Assembly (NCBI RefSeq): GCF_000143415.4
Contig: NW_003314286.1
Span: 1,303,129 to 1,367,128, forward strand
Length of the DNA stretch: 64,000 nucleotides
Source: Selaginella moellendorffii
Lineage: Eukaryota > Streptophyta > Lycopodiopsida > Selaginellales > Selaginellaceae
Direction: 5' to 3'
A model generated the notes under the pieces. The model was not told where the DNA came from. It ran no database searches and worked only from the letters and a program-made list of their open reading frames with translations. Numbering within the stretch: position 1 is the first letter of the stretch; every line of letters begins with the position of its first letter. The position numbers and the translations under genes are program-made. Positions 45,908 to 57,700 of this stretch are shown here, one piece after another.

Positions 45908-47153
45908 GGCATTTAGTGTTTGAGAATGTGAAGGATTCACAATCAAACACCACTACAACTGATGACAGAACATCTCTTCATGGGAAAAGAAAGTACACCT
46001 TCCTACAGCGCAGCCAAAGGGATCTGAGCAACGAACCGAAAAGGCAGAAAATGGCGATGGAGGTTCGAATGGTCTCGACAGTTGCTTGTTGCAAGAGGAG
46101 GTGTTGTCAACATGCTAATTGGGATGCTATTGAAGAGGAGAGAGTAAGATACAAGACATTGTCCTGGAAGGCAGCTTGCAATTTTGTGTATGAGGCATTA
46201 CGGTCATCTGTTGATGCTTCAGAACATCAGGTGGGGGGCATGGTCTTCCAGAGGGGTTTGGTCTGCATGAAGGCATGGAGAATCATTTATGGAGTCCCTT
46301 GAAGCACATTCTACAGAATCAAAACTGAGTTCGAGGAACAAAGGGTTCAACAGGCAGTCCATGGGAACGACGGTACGCACAAAACCAGGGGTCATGTTGT
46401 ATATGGAGAGGCAATCTTCAAGAGGTTTGTCGAGACATGTAGCGAGCAGCAACCACATAAAACCCGCCTCTTGGAAGATGGAACACGAGACACCCAACGA
46501 GTTCTCCCTTCCATGTATACCAAGGGGGCCATATTGGAAGATGTGAATCGGGAACTCCAGAGTAATGGCTACAAGAAGCTGAGCCAATCTAGATTTAGTA
46601 GATTGTGGAGCAACAGGTTCAGGGATGTGAGTATAGGAAAGTACTCCAGCTTTTCAAAGTGTGACGAGTGCACTGCTATCAAAATGGCTTTGTCGAAGAA
46701 TTCTTGCAGTGCTCAAGAGCGAGAGACGTTGGTTAGAAGGCGGCTCGACCACAACATCGAGCAGAGAAGCTGCAGGACTGCATATTATCATAACAGGATT
46801 CTCTCCATGGAGAGACCTGACTCTTACCTCTGCATCATCCACGACAAAATGGACCAGAAAAAGACGTGCTTACCTTGACTCAATCCTGCCCCCAAGGCAA
46901 TCTCTTCATCCATGCAGCTGCCTGTGTCTCTGTTTGGCATAATCGCTCATGGGCATGGTGCCCAGAACTATGGGAACTTCTTTGTACCTCTATGGGGTGG
47001 CGGGGGTGCAAACATGATGATTGCGTCCCTAGCAAAACACTTAAGGTCTCTGCAAAGTGCGCAGACTGAGCTGAACGGCCAACCCTTGCATAAGGCCCTT
47101 GTCGATCGAACCCCATACAGGGTTCAGCTGGAGGAGGAGCAAAGGCTTGCAGT

Positions 47154-47175
47154 ATTGCGTGGGGCCCCATGCCAT
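47154..47175. repeat. Palindrome copy 16
   Basis: ATTGCGTGGGG / CCCCATGCCAT inside the transposase-like gene, followed by CCCAG. It could be the tail of a plus-strand intron starting at GTATTG (47152). Confidence 0.82.
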
Positions 47176-47210
47176 CCCAGTGAATATGTTGGCCGTTAGA
47201 TTGTAGGGTT

Positions 47211-47232
47211 ATCACGTGAGGCCTCATGCCAT
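47211..47232. repeat. Palindrome copy 17
   Basis: ATCACGTGAGG / CCTCATGCCAT, 36 bp after copy 16. It falls where the DUF7869-like reading frame is disrupted before the TDN motif. Confidence 0.85.
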
Positions 47233-48552
47233 TTTGACGAGGCTGGTCGCCCGGTGAATGCACAGCCTCATCCAAACGAGGCAGAATCTCAAGGAAGTTC
47301 TTGCGGCCGATGTGGCCTTCCACCCCATCTTCTGCTCTAAACAGACAATGGATGAAGTGAGAACAAAAACATGTACGTCTTCGCGTACTTGGCGATGCTT
47401 GTTGCCAAAGGCATATTTGAAACGGTTACACTTGGCTTTCTCATGGTTGGGCACACTCATGAAGACGTCGATGCCATGTTTAGTCACCTGGCAGAGTCCC
47501 TCCGGCGATCCAATCTCCTCACCCTCCCACAACTCTACGATGAATTCCAAAATTTCATCAAAGGCACTGTTGAAGCTGCACTTGTGACAGAGGTTCCAAA
47601 CTTTAAGGGGTTTGTAAGAGGCTACATCAGGGACGGATCCGAAACGCTGATTGGCCACTCCAAGCCTCTTCAGTTTCATTTCAGCATGCGTGACGGTGCT
47701 CCAGTGATGAGGTACAAGATGAGAGAATGGGACACAGTGTGGCTGCCAGTGGATGGCATTGAACTCTTCAAGAGAGATCCCATAACTGGGGAACCTATGA
47801 TTCCTCAGGGTTCCCCACGGCCGATGCACCCGGATGGACTCAAAGACCAGGAAAGTATAGTGGCCGGGATTAGACAGCATATTGCCTTCTGGAAGAGGGG
47901 GTTGGTGTTTGGTGGAGAATCCTATTTTAAGAGGTGCAAGCCTTTGCTCGAATACTGGGAGAAGATTATATCTGCTATCCAAAATGGGCCGGTTGTATAT
48001 GAAGAATTGGAAGAGTCCTTTTGGCCAGAACCCAGAGCACCAGATAGTAGCGGAACAATGTCCTCTGGAAATGCAATGACAGATAACGATGTTGAGGATC
48101 ACTATTGTGGGCCGAGGAACAAGAAGCAGGATTCAGCATTCAATCCAGTATAGGTCTGCAAAGGAATGGTCGTGCTTGTCAGACCCAGTAATAAAAAACA
48201 AATGATATGGGTGGGGCGCTGCATCACTGATGCAGAGGAGGACGCGGAAACTAACTCCTTCAATGTAACTGTGGAGTGGTTCAAGCCAAGTTCCAGATAT
48301 ACAAAGGATTGCCTAGAAAAGAGATGGGTGCTGAATCCAAGGGATCCTAGCATGAGCATATCGGTGGATAATGTTGTGCATGGTTGGATGTGGAAGCAGA
48401 GTGCCACCATCACCTTGCCAGACCATGCAAGAGATGCAGCAAGAGCATTCATAACACGGGTTCAAGGTGAGATTCATTAATATTTCTTTACTAAGTTTCT
48501 AATGTATTTTATTTCAAGGTGAACAATCCGAATCTGAATCAGAGGAGGCGTG

Positions 48553-48627
48553 ATGGCATGTGGCCCTTTACACTAGTATATCTTAATACCAGTCTGAGAA
48601 ATAGAATGGCATGTGCCCTCAGGCCTT
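48553..48627. repeat. Palindrome copies 18 and 19 (half or degenerate)
   Basis: ATGGCATGTGGCCC at 48553 and ATGGCATGTGCCCTCAGGCC at 48606, just past the end of the transposase-like gene. These are the rightmost copies of the family. Confidence 0.6.
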
Positions 48628-49762
48628 TTACTAAATCACCTTTGAAAGAAATGCAAGCCTCTATGTTGTAAAAAAAAGGTACTAGAGAAATTCCTTAATA
48701 ATATGAATGTTATTTAGTTTCATGAAAATACACTAAGGGTCAAATGAGTTAAATGACTTCTCCAGACTAGCAATGCCTCTTGCTACACCTTCACAATTAG
48801 ATTCGTTAGAAAAAGATAACATTGAATAATATCTAAATGTTCTCACCATTAAGTTATATGTCTGGCTAATAGGAATGACGTTCATCTTGGAAAGCTCACC
48901 ACACGCTCAATGAACAAACAAATAGTGTGTGCGCGCATGCCATCGCTCTTCTTTAGCTTCAGATTCGGCTTGTTCACCTTGACAATGAGATTTATTATAC
49001 AACCAGATGGACTCAGTCTGGACACAAAGTCACCGCGCTAGTCACCATGCCCCAGATATGTCTAGCCCCTGGACAAAAAACATATAATTTCACGTCATTT
49101 TCAAATACTTGAAAATTTGTACCTAGTCCCATTTTACTGAATAAATCCCACTTTAACGAAATAGAGCTTAATGGAAGAAAGATGAAAAAGTATGAGATAA
49201 GTGGGAGAAGCCTCAAAGTCACACTTAACATAATTGCATTCTAACCAAGGATGAAGTTAAATTTTGACTCAACACCATCTATAACAATTGAAATTCAAAC
49301 TTGAGATCATCTATATACACAATTAAGTCTACCTCATCCTATGCACATGCATATGCATGGCTATTGTTATAAAGAATAAAGACTAGCTCTGCCATATGAC
49401 ACAATTATAAACAATATATAGTAACAGGCCGAGTAATAGAAAATGAACTTGAGCTTATATCAATAAATATAAAGAGAATAATAAGAAATATTGTACTATA
49501 AAAACACATAGAAGTTAACATTGGATGAATTAATGCTGAGTGAACCCCTTAATAGTATTCTTGAAAGAAGGATGGAGGGGTCATTGATTTATTTGCAAAA
49601 GGACCCTTATGTAACTCATTATTGAAAGAATCTTTATATCAAAACCTTCCACCATAGCAACACTAACATTGTTAAAAGGAGTTTACTGCTTTGCTATGAA
49701 GATGAACAAAAAGAAGAAAAGTAAAAGAAAAAAAATTAAAAAATTACAAGAAAAGTGAGATA
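48628..49762. other. AT-rich intergenic DNA
   Basis: No gene, no clear repeat. This marks the right-hand limit of the palindrome-bearing locus. Confidence 0.45.
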
Positions 49763-49930
49763 TGTAAACTCCTAGAATTTGAGTTTTCCAAAAGGTCATC
49801 CAACTAAGTACTACTCAAAAGGAACCATATTTTATAGAGCACTCAACTTCCATAAATCCAGAATGACACATATTAGGCCCATAAATTAAAGTGAGGGATC
49901 CCACTTGAAAAATGAAAAATTGAACACTCT
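49763..49930 (-). mobile_element. Heavily decayed TRIM LTR
   Basis: TGTAAACTCCTAGAATTTGA and the following GGTCATCCAACTAAGTACTA match, with many changes, the minus-strand TRIM LTR (TGTAAGCTCCTGAGTTTGAA and GGTCACCCAGCCCAGTACTA). No second LTR was found. It would be an old solo copy. Confidence 0.4.
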
Positions 49931-50169
49931 AAACCATGCAACACAACTATAAGTATGCAAGACACAACTGTACAGGTACAATTTGAACATAGACCTGTAG
50001 ACGTTGCCAACTTCTTGTTTTATTCTGCTAGCATCTTATGTCAACACCATTAGCTTGTCTTTTTAGCCAACCTAACTATGATCTTCAATCTAATCCAAGT
50101 TATGAGATTGATCAATGGCCCATGCCATTATATTCAAGATCATCCTCATTATCTCATACCTGTGAGACA

Positions 50170-51759
50170 CAAAATCCTTAGGCCCCAAAGTGGAGCCGAA
50201 AGGGTGCCATGTGGTAGTGGCCGAAGCGAAAGCCAAACAAGCGTAACACACTTGAACTAAAAGCTCCGACTTGAAAAGGTCGAGAGTGGGAGTGGAACTC
50301 CCAACAAAGTTCTTGAGGAACAAGCACGAGGCGAGCCATGAGTGAGTCTCTAGAGAAGGGGACACAAGAGGACCAAAACATAACACGTGGAAGTGTCTAA
50401 GATGGAGTCCAAGGTGGACCTGAGATGGACCCAAGATGGACCTGAGATTGAGTCCGAGATGGACCCGAGATGGAGTCTGAGATGGAGTCCGAGATGGACC
50501 TGAGATAGAGTCTGAGATGGACCCGAGATGGAGTCCGAGATGGAGTCCGAGATGGACCCGAGATGGAGTCCGAGATGGACCCGAGATGGAGTCCAAGATG
50601 GAGTTTGAGATGGACCCGAGATGGAGTTCGAGATAGAGTTCGAAGTCAAGACCGAGACCAAAACCAAGACCGAGACCAAGACCGGGACTGAGACTGAGAC
50701 CGAGCCTGAGCCCAAGTCCAAGGCCGAGTCTGAGTCCAAGTCCAAGTCTGAGTCTGAGTCCGAGTCCGAGTTCGAGTCTGAGAGGGTGAAAGCCCAAAGC
50801 GTTCGTCTCCCAGACCCTAGGGGGTTTGGTGAGCTCCAAAAGTATAGTAAGGGGGAGGACTCCAGTGGAGCTAATTTGGCCCAGGAAGGCTGTGCTCAGG
50901 TGTTGGGTGACGGGATAACCACTGGGAAGTCCAAGACTAAAGTGCATACGGACCAACAAACGGGGTAGCTTGGTGAAGTGTTCAAGAGCCAGCTCTAGTT
51001 CCCCTGGGAGATTGACTGGCCGATGCTCCCAGTCCAAGTGTGAGTGGCACTACCTACTTGGATACTTGGCATGGCTCAATGGAACCTCGCTCTAAGCCCA
51101 TGGCTAGAGCACCTAAAGGCGGAAGGTGGGGAGAATACCCATGAGGCCCGTATAAGGCCACGGTGTTCTGAAATATTGTCCTAAAGTCCCAGACTGTGGA
51201 AAGGAAGAAGAGTAGTCCTCTAGAGTAGAGACCAAGGATACAGTTGTGTGGCAAGGAAGTCCCAAAGGACCATGGGACTTAGTGGTCGAGCCTGTGGGCC
51301 TCGATCCAGTGGCAGTGTTGGCAAACACGGCCATGGGCAGAAAGGGACTTGGTGGGGACCGAAAAAGGGATATTAAGGAAGGCTATTCCCCATATCTGTG
51401 GGCATCTTAAAGATGCTAAGGAGTGGATCTGGGATGATCACTCATAGATGGATGGCCTAGTCTTGGAGAGACGGGATTGCAATGCAAGTGGTGTTAGACC
51501 ATCGATGTGACCAAGGTGAATGAGTGTGGCCTAGCGTAACAGGCTCATATGTTGGTGGTACCTTGGGGTGTCGGTCATGGGATTGGACACGTGGAACACT
51601 TGGACCAAGTGCAAAGGTTGAGTGGCCTGGATGCCATTCTCAGGGCTAGCAAGCCCCAAGTCCTGAATAGGACTTATGGAGGTTGTGAATGAAACTCCTC
51701 CAAATGGTTGGAGGTGCGGTTAAGTGACTAAAGTAGAATGGAAAATTTTGTCATTTACA
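50170..51759 (+). mobile_element. LTR fragment of family 1 with minisatellite, probable solo LTR
   Basis: From about 50788 on it is collinear with the LTRs at 19.0-20.7 kb: GTGAAAGCCCAAAGCG, then the ACCACTGGGAAGTCCAAG and GTTCAAGAGCC segments, the CACTACCTACTTGGATACT segment, and the terminal AGTGACTAAAGTAGAATGG to TTACA. No primer site follows, so no internal region is attached. The 5' edge is not defined. Confidence 0.65.
50395..50785 (+). repeat. 12-bp minisatellite array (GAGATGGAGTCC type)
   Basis: About 30 imperfect units, first GAGATGGACCTG/GAGATGGAGTCC, then GACCGAGACCAA and GAGTCCGAGTCT variants. It is related to the array at 35227 but with a different dominant unit. It forms part of the LTR. 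Confidence 0.85.
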
Positions 51760-52201
51760 ATACCTAGTATACTGGCATAACATAAAGCTGGAGAGATATA
51801 TCTTGTGTGGCCAGTAAATCAAGACACCTTCTCCCAGCATTGCAGCTACTGACACCTATGTGGAGCTACTGCCACAAAATTTCTTCTTCTTAATTGTCAC
51901 ATTGAAAAAGCAAGAAAAAGGAAAATTATGCTTAGTGTTAATGCTTAACATACTTTCTTGGTCTTGATCTTGGAAGTTCTAGAATAATTCTAGTGATGGT
52001 CAACTAGAAGTAGAAGCATCAGACTATGATACAACAGCCATATAAGTGCCAATTCCAAATGATTGTGGGCAACCCTAAACTCTATGTGGCATGAGCCTAA
52101 CACCAATATCATCTTTCATCATCACTGGAAAAAGCTAAGAGTAAGTAGATTTCTTTTGTCCTAAGTGCAATATGATTGTCTCAAATTCCTAAACCAATGC
52201 G
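51760..52201. other. Intergenic DNA between LTR fragment and Gypsy E
   Basis: No recognisable feature. Confidence 0.4.
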
Positions 52202-52206
52202 TGTCT

Positions 52207-55200
52207 TGTCAAGAATCCCCCAATTCATACCACATTCCTGAATCTCGCTGGATTTCTGACCTGCAGACCACATTCCTGATTCTCGAGACACTTCCCTATT
52301 CCTGACTATCGAGACTTTTCCCTATTCTTGACTCTCTGATTTCCTGTACGATTCCTGAGTCTTGAGCCACATTTCTGATGATGATGTGGCACCTCCTCAA
52401 CCTCATCTATATTTAGGCTGTCCTCGATCCAAGAGTGGTGGAGCTTCATCAACCTATAGTATATATAGGTTAACTTTGTTCCATTTCTCCACAATCTAAA
52501 TCAACACCAGTCCAAGGCCTTTTCTTTGTTTCTATTAGCTTTTCTCTTTGTCTTTTACATTTTCCAGTCTTGATCTTGTTGGGGGTCTTGATAGTTTGAT
52601 TCAAATTGTGTTTTTTCATTTTTTTTTCCTTTAGCTCGTATTGATTGTTTGACTGCCTTTTCCTTTTTTCCCCCTTTTTCTTTCTTTCTGCCGATGGAGT
52701 TTCCAAGCCATCTTGATTTCTTTGCCGAAGTCCTTGCAAAAATCTAGTTTGAGAATATCGAGCTGAAGGTGACCCTTCTTCGCATGCAGCAGGAGCTTGC
52801 TTCACTTTCGGCTCAAGGATCCAGCAAAGTTCTTAAACCGAAGGTGAGATCCTGGTGAAATTTTCAGGCAAGCGTTCGGAGCTTCGCGGATTCCTGAACC
52901 AAATAGAGCTGATCTTTGCACTTCAACATTGGTGGTACCCCACTCCCGAGTCTCAAATCGGCGCGATTGGGATGTTGGTGGAAGGTGCAGCTTTGTCATG
53001 GTTTTCTCCTCTTCTGGAGAAGAGCATGAAAAAGGTCGTGGTTCTAGAGCTGATGGATCTTCAATTGTTCAAAGAGAAGCTCGAAGCATGTTTTGGCGAG
53101 ACAGATCGGGTTCGGGCTGCTACCACAAAGATGAGACGTCTCTCTTAGGGTCTCGTCCTGCCTCGATTCACGCTGCAGAGTTCCAACTCCTTGCCTTGGA
53201 CACTTAGTGGGATGAGTGAGCCCTAATTGACCAATTTCGTTTCGGCCTCAACAACAGTGTCAAGGATTTGTTGCTCACCATGGAGGATCCCAAGGACCTA
53301 TTGGATGCCATCAACAAAGCTGTTCGATGTGACAATTGTCTCTTTGAGCGTCGTCAGGAAAGTCGCCGCGCCACTGTTTTTCCGTCCCAGACTCAAGAAT
53401 CCCAGCTTGAGTCTTCGGGGCATACTCTTGAACCTACTGCTCTGGTCCCGATGGATATTTCTAGTACTCCCCGACTCATCAAAGGGAAGTTGAGTCCTGC
53501 TGAGAAGCAACATCGAATATCTCATAATCTTTGCCTCTACTGTGCTGATCCTAATCACAAAGTAGCTATGTGTCCCAAGAAGCCTCCCCGACTGCTCAAG
53601 TTCACTCTGCCTCAAAATCCACCTTTGTTGCAGTCGGGAAACGACCCTGTCCAAACAGAGTAGGAGCTGTCTGTTTGGACTCCCCAAATAAAAATCACTT
53701 TTCTTCTTTATCAAGCTCCTCACCACCTTTCATCAAAGCCACCACCAATACCCGCAACTTCCGCATCCTATGTCTCCTTTCTTTCACCGGACAATTAGGA
53801 CTCAAGGCTCTGGCGCTACTGGACTCAGGTGCAACTTCTTGCTTCATAGACACGGACTTTGCTGCCCGACATCACGTTCCTCTTTCTTTTACCATACGGG
53901 ATCTGAGGGTTGAAGGCATCGGTGGGCATTTTGTGTCTTCATCTTCTGGACTTAGGGAAACGTTGCCCGTTCGAGTACACATCGGGTCCACCATCACCGA
54001 TATCGCCTTCAACATCATCAACAGTAAGTCCTCCTCTGTGGTGTTTAGTCTTCCTTGGTTCCAACTACATCAGCCTAAGATCTATTGGAAGGAATTACAG
54101 CTCATCTCTCCCACATCACCATCTCCCATGGCTTCCCATGCTATTCATCGAGTCCGAATCAGGAAAAGTTCCCTAAACTCTACCGCAAATTCATTGATCA
54201 CTACTCTGACATTGTCCTTCCTCTCACGCATCTCACTCACAAGGATGTTCCCTTCTCTTGGTCTGCTGCTGCCTAGCAGGCTTTCAACACACTCAAGGCG
54301 GCCTTCAGTTCTGCTCCCATCTTGATCCACGATGATCCCTCACAACCTTTCTTCATCGAGGCTGACGCCTCCGACTTTGCCATCGGTGCTGTGCTATCTT
54401 AACTCGAAGCAGATCACGAACTTTATCCGATTGCTTTCCATTCTCGGAAATTCCAGCCTACAGAGATCAATTACGAAATCCACGACAAGGAGCTCCTTGC
54501 CATCGTGGATTTCTTTGGAGAGTGGCACCGTTTCTTGGAGGGGGCGGGCCATCAAACAACAGTCTGGACGGATCACAAAAATCTTGAGTACTTTGCCACT
54601 TCCCGAGTTTTGAGTCGACGTCAAGCAAGGTGGGCACAATTCCTGAGTCGGTTTGACTTTGTTATCAAATACAAACCTGGAAAGCTTCAAGGCCTTCTTG
54701 ATGCTCTTTCAAGGCGCTCCTATCTTAGTCTCAGGCCTGGTAATCCTGCCTTCGATCAACAAGATCAAGTTATCCTTGGTCCTGATTGGCTTCAAGTTAT
54801 GGCAATTTCCCTGGCCCCTCAGGACTCCTCCTTGATGGATGCGATCAGAAACAATCTTCAATCCGATGACCTCGCCAGCGACATTTTCCCCCATCTTCAG
54901 GCTGGACACCCAATGACTCCCGACTGCCAGCGATTTGACGAATTCGAGTTCTTAGATGGCTTGTTGTACTGTGGGGAGCAGCTTTACGTTCCTGAAGGTG
55001 ATGCTTGAAGGTTGGTCCTGATGGCGTGCCACGATAGCCCGACTGTTGGTCACTTCGGCATCGCAAAGACCTATGAGCTGGTTGCACGGGACTTTTGGTG
55101 GCCTCACATGAATGATTACATCAAAACTTTTGTTACCTCCTGTGACACTTGCACCCGAAATAAAGTACCTCGCCACCTTCCTTAATGTTTGCTTCGTTCC

Positions 55201-56780
55201 CTCCCGGTCCCTTCAGGTCCTTAGGAATCCATCTCCATGGATTTCTTGAGTGATCTTCCGAGTTCTGGAGGCTTCAACAGCATTTTAGTCGTGGTGGATC
55301 GCTTCACAAAGATGGTGCACTTCCTGCCGTGTACCAAGGAGTTTTCGAGCGAAGACATGGCAAAACTGGTATTCAGGGAAATTTTCCGACTTCATGGGAT
55401 TCCTGCAGATGTGGTTTCGGATCGGGGACCTCAGTTCATCTCTCATTTCTGGCAACGGTTTTTGCAGCTGCTTGGAGTGAAGGCCAACCTCTCTTCGGCG
55501 TATCATCCTCAAACTGATAGACAATCCGAGCAAACAATTCAGACATTAGAACAATTCTTGAGGTGCTTCATCAACTATCATCAGGATGACTGGTTTGATA
55601 TCCTTCCCCTTGCTGAGTTCTTCTATAACAACTCTGTTCACTCCTCTCTTCGAGTTTCCCCCTTCTTTGCAAACTTTGGCCGAAATCCCCGATTCAATCT
55701 CTCACTTCCTTCTCCATCCAAATCCTCTCATTCAAATCCCCGCTCTGAGACATTTGTCTCCAACCTCCAGGAAATCCACAACTCCATCTCCTTCCACCTC
55801 CATCGTGCTCAGGAATCTCACAAAACATTTGCCAATGCCCATTGTCAGGATTGTCCCCCTTACAATATTGGGGATAAAGTCTGGCTCCTCAGGTGAAATA
55901 TCTCCACCACCAGGCTATGTCCCAAACTTAATTTCAAACATCTCGGTCCTTTCCCTATCATTACTATCATTAATCCTGTTACTTATCGCCTTGCACTTCC
56001 CTCCTCCTATCAAATTCACCCCATTTTTCACTCCTCTCTCCTTGAGCCTTATATTCCCAGTCCTATTCCAAATCGGGTCATTCCTCCGCCTCCACCAGTG
56101 CAGCTCGAGGATGGGTTTGAGTATGAGGTTCAGGACATCCTTGATTCCAAGATCTCACGGTCTAAACTCTACTATCTGGTCGACTGGAAGGGCTATGGAC
56201 CTGAAGAACGCACTTAGGAACCTGCGGACAACCTAATTCATTCTCCTGACCTTGTTCAGAACTTCCACCACTGCTATCCTTGTTGTCCCAGTTCTCATTC
56301 TTTTTCTCCATCTCCCGTCCCTCGCTGCCCATCTCCTCCTCCTCTTCGTTCTTATTCACGCCCTCGTTCCACTTGTTCTTGAGGAGGGGGTGCTATCAGG
56401 AATCCCCCAATTCATACCACATTCCTGAATCTTGCTGGATTCCTGACCTGCAGACCACATTCTTGATTCTCGAGACACTTCCCTATTCCTGACTATCGAG
56501 ACTTTTCCCTATTCTTGACTCTCTAATTTCCTGTACGATTCCTGAGTCTTGAGCCACATTTCTGATGATGATGTGGTGCCTCCTCAACCTCATCTATATT
56601 TAGGCTGTCCTCGATCCAAGAGTGGTGGAGCTTCATCAACCTATAGTATATATAGGTTAACTTTGTTCCATTTCTCCACAATCTAAATCAACACCAGTCC
56701 AAGGCCTCTTCTTTGTTTCTATTAGCTTTTCTCTTTGTCTTTTGCATTTTCCAGTCTTGATCTTGTTGGGGGTCTTGACA
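52207..56780 (+). mobile_element. Gypsy chromovirus E, complete ends, internally deleted
   Basis: LTRs 52207-52593 and 56394-56780 are both 387 bp. A perfect target duplication TGTCT lies at 52202-52206 and 56781-56785. Between them: gag (GFLNQIELIFALQHWW, about 52880), a zinc knuckle CLYCADPNHKVAMC (about 53540), protease LDSGATSCF (about 53820), a jump near 54102 that skips the RT core, RNase H ([14 protein letters not shown], about 54360), integrase (SMDFLSDLPSSGGFNS, about 55240), and a chromodomain ([15 protein letters not shown], about 56170). A purine tract GAGGAGGGGG precedes the 3' LTR. In-frame stops (for example near 53146, 53205, 54274, 54400, 55015, 55894, 56215) show decay. Reverse transcriptase would have to come from another copy. 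Confidence 0.92.
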
Positions 56781-56785
56781 TGTCT

Positions 56786-57177
56786 CTCTAATCCATGGCT
56801 TTCACCCACAATGAGTTTCTTCTCTTCTAGCTAGCATGCCTGTTATTGATTGGCCATCCAAACATCAATGTGATTTTTCCTACAACCATGGATACCAAGC
56901 CTCTCCCTGGCCTGAGATCAATCTCCCCTTTTTATTGCTTTATATATATAGAATATAGATTAGAATACTAAGATTTTAAGAAAACTAATACTTAACTCAG
57001 AAAAAAGTAAAATATGAATTGCTAAGAATAAATACTTTTTATAGATATTAGATGCAAAGTATAAGAAAAGGATATGAATATATATATTTTATATTTATAT
57101 TTATATATATATATATATATATAAAATGTGTTTATAAATAAATATGTAACACTAAAATTTAAGAACATTAATATTAC
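56786..57177. other. Intergenic DNA with TA-rich microsatellite
   Basis: AT-rich, with a TATATAT/TTATATTTA repeat at about 57078-57126. No gene. Confidence 0.6.
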
Positions 57178-57700
57178 TCAGAGCCAGAGAAATGGCTCCT
57201 GGGTGTGCTGGAGGGTTTTGGAGTGGAATTGGTTCCACTAGATGATGCCTTGGCCATCGATGGTGCCATTGTTTCCTGGAAAAATCAAGTGTTTTTCAAT
57301 TGATCACTAATTGTTTATAGATACCCGATTGCAAGATCGGTGATCCTCAGCCCATGACGCAAGCTCGTGTATCTCTTCCCTGGAAGCTCTCTTCCTCACC
57401 CATACAATGGCAAGGGATCAAGCACAAGCCAATCTTAAGGGTCCTAGTTAAGAAATCCAGGAAAAAATCATTTTTTATTTTCCATGCTAGAACTCTTCTC
57501 TTACCTTGGAGGTGAGGATTGTGGCATCCTGTTGTAAGAAGAAAATCATGTGGCTCATGAGATTGAAACATCTGGTGAGCCGATTGTCATGCCTCCTAGC
57601 TCGCCAAAGTTGCCAATGTGATCAATTGCCTTCTGGAACACCTTGGTGTTGAGTGTGACATTGCTCACTCCCCTACATTTCAAAGGAGTCACGAACATGA
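57178..57700 (-). pseudogene. GH28 polygalacturonase-like relic
   Basis: Minus-strand pieces read VTLNTKVFQKAIDHIGNF (about 57630), FNLMSHMIFFLQQDATILTS (about 57510-57570, one frame shift away), DWLVLDPLPLYG-stop-GRELPGKRYTSLRHG (about 57355-57430), and NNGTIDGQGIIWWNQF with TRSHFSGSE (about 57180-57275). In order, these match the N-terminal third of plant exo-polygalacturonase-like GH28 proteins (VTLNTKAFQ, NGTIDGQGAVWW). The stop in place of a coding residue, the frameshift and the lack of the catalytic half make it a pseudogene fragment. Confidence 0.72.

Larger units (their letters stand above)
45892..48480 (+). pseudogene. DUF7869-like putative transposase, decayed
   Basis: A collinear series of frames carries the wording of DUF7869-type proteins: NFVYEALR, HKTRLLEDGTRDTQ, FSKCDEC (about 46660), SYLCIIHDKMDQKKTCLP (about 46820-46875), TDNG-stop-SENKNMYVFAYLA (about 47350-47400), FLMVGHTHEDVDAMFSHL (about 47440-47500), and an SH3-like tail (48166-48480). 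From family knowledge the D of CIIxDxMDQ, the D of LQLDN and the HEDID segment look like a DDE-type catalytic set, but no activity is proven to my knowledge. In-frame stops at about 46300, 46876, 47351, 47360 and 48151 make this copy inactive as read. It runs divergently from the ParB-like/HAD gene. Confidence 0.72.

Noticed and set aside
37157-48627. CRISPR-like array interpretation of the regularly recurring palindromes
   Set aside because: Spacing ranges from tens to thousands of bp, the repeat is a palindrome without unique uniform spacers, and this is a eukaryotic nuclear region with spliced genes.
50090-51037. 315-codon minus-strand frame with Leu/Gly/Ser repeats
   Set aside because: The repeats are the 12-bp minisatellite of the LTR read in an open frame; no signal of a real protein.
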